From Mailhella sp. (GTDB taxonomy: Bacteria > Desulfobacterota > Desulfovibrionia > Desulfovibrionales > Desulfovibrionaceae), in assembly GCA_020024815.1 (NCBI GenBank), contig JAHHTE010000114.1, positions 1-6,720 of the forward strand: a DNA stretch of 6,720 nt, written 5' to 3'. The notes below the pieces were generated by a model, which was given only the letters and a program-made list of their open reading frames with translations, ran no database searches and had not been told where the DNA came from. Shown in pieces: positions 4,739-6,720 of the stretch; within the stretch, counting starts at the first letter, position 1, and every line of letters starts with the position of its first letter. The position numbers and the translations under genes were made by a program.

Positions 4739-6538
4739 ATGGTAGCCCAAAATGATGTGGTGGTATTAGAGCATATTCAAGCAGTTAAACCTTATGAAGC
4801 TGGTCTTTCTATTGATGAAATAAAAGTAAAATATGGGCTAGCTAATGTTATTAAAATGGCAAGTAATGAAAATCCTTTTGGATTATCAAAAAAAGCTCAA
4901 GAAAAAATTTTACAAAATGCTTGTAATGCTTTTCGCTATCCTCAAGCAGGCAATCCTCGTTTAGTAAAAGCAATTTATTCCTATTATCATGAAAAATATC
5001 CTTTTCTTACTGAAAAACAAATTTTTGTGGGAAATGGATCTGATGAAATTATTGATCTTTTATTTCGCATTCGTACAGAACCACATAAGCATAATGCTGT
5101 TATGTTTAATCCTTGTTTTGGACTTTATTCAACCCAAGCTAAAGTGCAAAATTGTGAAATTCGTACAACACCTTTAAAAGATGATTTTAGTTTTGATTTT
5201 GAAGGATTAAGAAAATGTGTTGATGAAAACACAAGACTTTGTTTTGTAACAACACCAGATAATCCAAGTGGGCATTTAGCTAATAAAAAAGAATTAGTTG
5301 AATTTGCTCGTTCTTTGCCGCAATCATGTCTTTTAATTGTAGATGAAGCATATATGGAATTTGCTGGTGATGAAAAAGATCATTCTCTCTTACCGGAATT
5401 AGCACAATTTAATAATGTTGCTGTTATGCGTACTTTTTCAAAGGTTTATGGTTTAGCAGGGTTACGTATTGGATATATTTTTCTTCCAGAGCAAATAGCT
5501 GATTATATGTGGCGTGTGCGTTTACCTTTTTCTGTAAACCTTTTAGCTCAAGAAGCAGCTATAAGTGCTTTAGAAGATGAAGAATTTAAACAAAAAACCA
5601 TTGTACATACAATAAAAGAAAGAGCTATTGTAAAAGAAGCTTTAGAAAAAATGCAATGCAAAGTATATCCGTCTTCTGCAAATTTTCTAATGTTTGAACC
5701 AAAAGGTATTAATGCAAAAGAGCTTTGTCAAAAACTTTTAGAACGTGGTATTATTGTCCGAGCTTTGAGAAGTTATTCTTTACCTCATTGTATTCGTGTT
5801 TCTATTGGCACAACAGAAGAAAATAAAGAATTTTTATCTGCAATGCATGATATTTTACCACATATAAAATCAGAAATAATTATTACTGTTGATGGTCCTG
5901 CTGGTGTTGGGAAAAGTACCTTAGCAAAAAGATTAGCGAAATATTTTGATATTGCATATTTAGATACAGGGGCAATGTATAGAAGTCTTGCTTTACGTGT
6001 TGGCGTTGAAGTTGCTGATATGAGTGAAGAAAAAATGCAAAAACTTTTTGCAAGTTTTTCCTATGCATTAAAAAAAGAAGAAAATAATTACGTTCTCTAT
6101 TGTAATAATGAAAAAATAGGCGATGAAATACGTACAGAAAAAGCAAGTCGTTTAGCCTCTATTATTGCTCGTTTACCAGAAGCAAGAAAAGCTTTGCAAA
6201 AATTTCAAAGAGAAATTGCACAAACTACGGCATTAGTTGCAGAAGGGAGAGATATGGGAACAGTTGTATTCCCTCATGCTCCTATAAAGTTTTTTCTTGA
6301 TGCCCGTCCAGAAGTAAGAGCAAAACGCCGTTATGATGAACTTACAGCAAAAGGGCAAAATGAAAATTATGAAAGTATTTTAGCTTCTATCATAGAACGC
6401 GATAATCAAGATAGAAATAGAACTGTTGATCCATTAGTTCCTCATAAAGATGCTATTATTGTTGATACATCAGATCTTGATATTGATGGAGTTTTTGAAG
6501 TTTTAATAGCCAATGTATTACCTCATTTAATTTCTTAA
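4739..6538 (+). CDS. Fused histidinol-phosphate aminotransferase and cytidylate kinase (HisC-Cmk)
   Basis: This is one 599-residue reading frame with two complete enzymes. Residues 1 to about 375 are a class-I/II PLP aminotransferase of the HisC type: SNENPFG (42-48), NGSDE (99-103), DNPSG (174-178), VDEAY (201-205), the PLP lysine K235 in FSKVYGLAGLRIGY, and R353 in CIRVSIGT, which binds the substrate carboxylate. It would make histidinol phosphate, though HisC-like enzymes beside cmk can also serve aromatic amino acids. Residues from about 380 are CMP kinase: P-loop GPAGVGKST (386-394), YLDTGAMYRSLA (407-418), AEGRDMGTVVFP (501-512), and the lid and C-terminal region with RAKRRYDEL, ERDNQDRNR and DAIIVDT. 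It phosphorylates CMP and dCMP. Between them runs HDILPHIKSE with no stop. The only internal start candidate, M369 (5843), has no ribosome-binding site, so a true fusion is favoured. All key residues are kept. The longer start at 4703 is rejected because it lies inside a terminator. Confidence 0.93.
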   Translation: MVAQNDVVVLEHIQAVKPYEAGLSIDEIKVKYGLANVIKMASNENPFGLSKKAQEKILQNACNAFRYPQAGNPRLVKAIYSYYHEKYPFLTEKQIFVGNGSDEIIDLLFRIRTEPHKHNAVMFNPCFGLYSTQAKVQNCEIRTTPLKDDFSFDFEGLRKCVDENTRLCFVTTPDNPSGHLANKKELVEFARSLPQSCLLIVDEAYMEFAGDEKDHSLLPELAQFNNVAVMRTFSKVYGLAGLRIGYIFLPEQIADYMWRVRLPFSVNLLAQEAAISALEDEEFKQKTIVHTIKERAIVKEALEKMQCKVYPSSANFLMFEPKGINAKELCQKLLERGIIVRALRSYSLPHCIRVSIGTTEENKEFLSAMHDILPHIKSEIIITVDGPAGVGKSTLAKRLAKYFDIAYLDTGAMYRSLALRVGVEVADMSEEKMQKLFASFSYALKKEENNYVLYCNNEKIGDEIRTEKASRLASIIARLPEARKALQKFQREIAQTTALVAEGRDMGTVVFPHAPIKFFLDARPEVRAKRRYDELTAKGQNENYESILASIIERDNQDRNRTVDPLVPHKDAIIVDTSDLDIDGVFEVLIANVLPHLIS

Positions 6539-6552
6539 CTTTTTATTATTTT

Positions 6553-6575
6553 TTGGGGGAAATGATTTCCCCCAA
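6553..6575 (+). terminator. G+C-rich hairpin after hisC-cmk, atypical terminator
   Basis: TTGGGGGAAA (6553-6562) and TTTCCCCCAA (6566-6575) form a perfect 10-base-pair stem with a TGA loop, 14 bases after the stop. The T-rich run (6540-6554) comes before the stem, and GCCCCCTCAATC follows instead of a U-tract. A second CCCCC (6577-6581) could compete for the GGGGG arm. It is probably the 3' end of the hisC-cmk transcript, but the mechanism is not the standard one. Confidence 0.6.
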
Positions 6576-6589
6576 GCCCCCTCAATCAA

Positions 6590-6623
6590 GAAAATTTATT
6601 GAAATTTATTTCAATAAATTTTC
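6590..6623. repeat. Perfect 15-base inverted repeat, AT-rich hairpin
   Basis: Arms 6590-6604 and 6609-6623 are exact inverted copies that start GAAAATTTATT, with a TTTA loop. It lies 15 bases after the G+C-rich hairpin. It could be a second transcription-end structure, shared perhaps with a converging gene beyond the window, or a protein-binding palindrome. A 15-base perfect arm is unlikely to be chance even in AT-rich DNA. Confidence 0.7.
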
Positions 6624-6720
6624 CTATGTTAGGGCATTAAGAAAAAATAATTTTACTCAAAAAATAAAAAAGTTAAAGATAAAATTTTTATAATACTAAA
6701 TCCGTAGAATAAGCAAAAGC
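6624..6720. other. Intergenic tail with no recognisable gene
   Basis: This very AT-rich stretch has no credible ORF or RNA gene. A perfect TATAAT lies at 6689-6694, but the position 17 bases upstream is only an A-run, so it is not a convincing promoter. If a plus-strand gene starts just past the window, this would be its upstream region. Confidence 0.5.

Noticed and set aside
5843..5845. Internal ATG as a separate start for cytidylate kinase
   Set aside because: No Shine-Dalgarno sequence precedes it and no stop ends the aminotransferase, so a separate kinase product is not supported, though low-level internal initiation cannot be excluded.
5883..6146. Minus-strand ORF of 87 residues inside the kinase half
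   Set aside because: It is the antisense shadow of a conserved cytidylate kinase sequence; its composition (Phe, Leu, His, Gln) is typical of such shadows.
6689..6694. Perfect TATAAT in the right-hand tail
   Set aside because: No -35 box is present at 16-18 bases upstream, and such hexamers are frequent in DNA this AT-rich.

Overview
This AT-rich window (about one third G+C by eye) carries six protein genes and no RNA gene, CRISPR array or insertion sequence that I can recognise. The order usp - hisC - cmk, the low G+C and a sigma-54-type promoter fit a low-G+C member of the Desulfovibrionaceae, in the direction of Lawsonia. That placement is inference from gene order and composition, because I could not run a search.

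Left part, minus strand (69-3261): a tight three-gene cluster, tgt - PaaI-like thioesterase - mnmE, with gaps of 2 and 11 bases. Tgt and MnmE both modify the wobble base 34 of tRNAs, on different tRNA sets. The hotdog thioesterase between them has no obvious link to that job. A candidate promoter lies just upstream of tgt. A strong terminator at 3349-3378 isolates the cluster from the next gene upstream.

Centre (3399-4221): a minus-strand gene for a 167-residue protein that I do not recognise, then a 319-base divergent intergenic region. On the minus strand this region holds a well-formed -24/-12 (sigma-54) promoter with a 9+2+9 palindrome upstream of it, a plausible place for an activator. 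On the plus strand it holds a sigma-70-like promoter for a universal stress protein.

Right part, plus strand (4222-6538): a UspA-family ATP-binding-type stress protein, then an intrinsic terminator, then one long gene. That gene encodes histidinol-phosphate (or aromatic) aminotransferase joined in frame to a complete cytidylate kinase. The terminator ends 18 bases before the aminotransferase start codon. Its loop contains the upstream ATG that would otherwise be taken as the start, so 4739 is the better start and expression probably depends on read-through.

The window begins and ends with G+C-rich hairpins that follow mnmE and cmk. Both have an unusual layout: the T-run lies before the hairpin and a C-rich CCCCTCA motif follows it.

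Most of the content is housekeeping. The points of most interest are the HisC-Cmk fusion, the sigma-54 promoter on an orphan unknown gene, the terminator that overlaps the apparent start of hisC, and an insertion of about 36 residues in the MnmE GTPase domain. I see no evidence of a wholly new defence, mobile or biosynthetic system.
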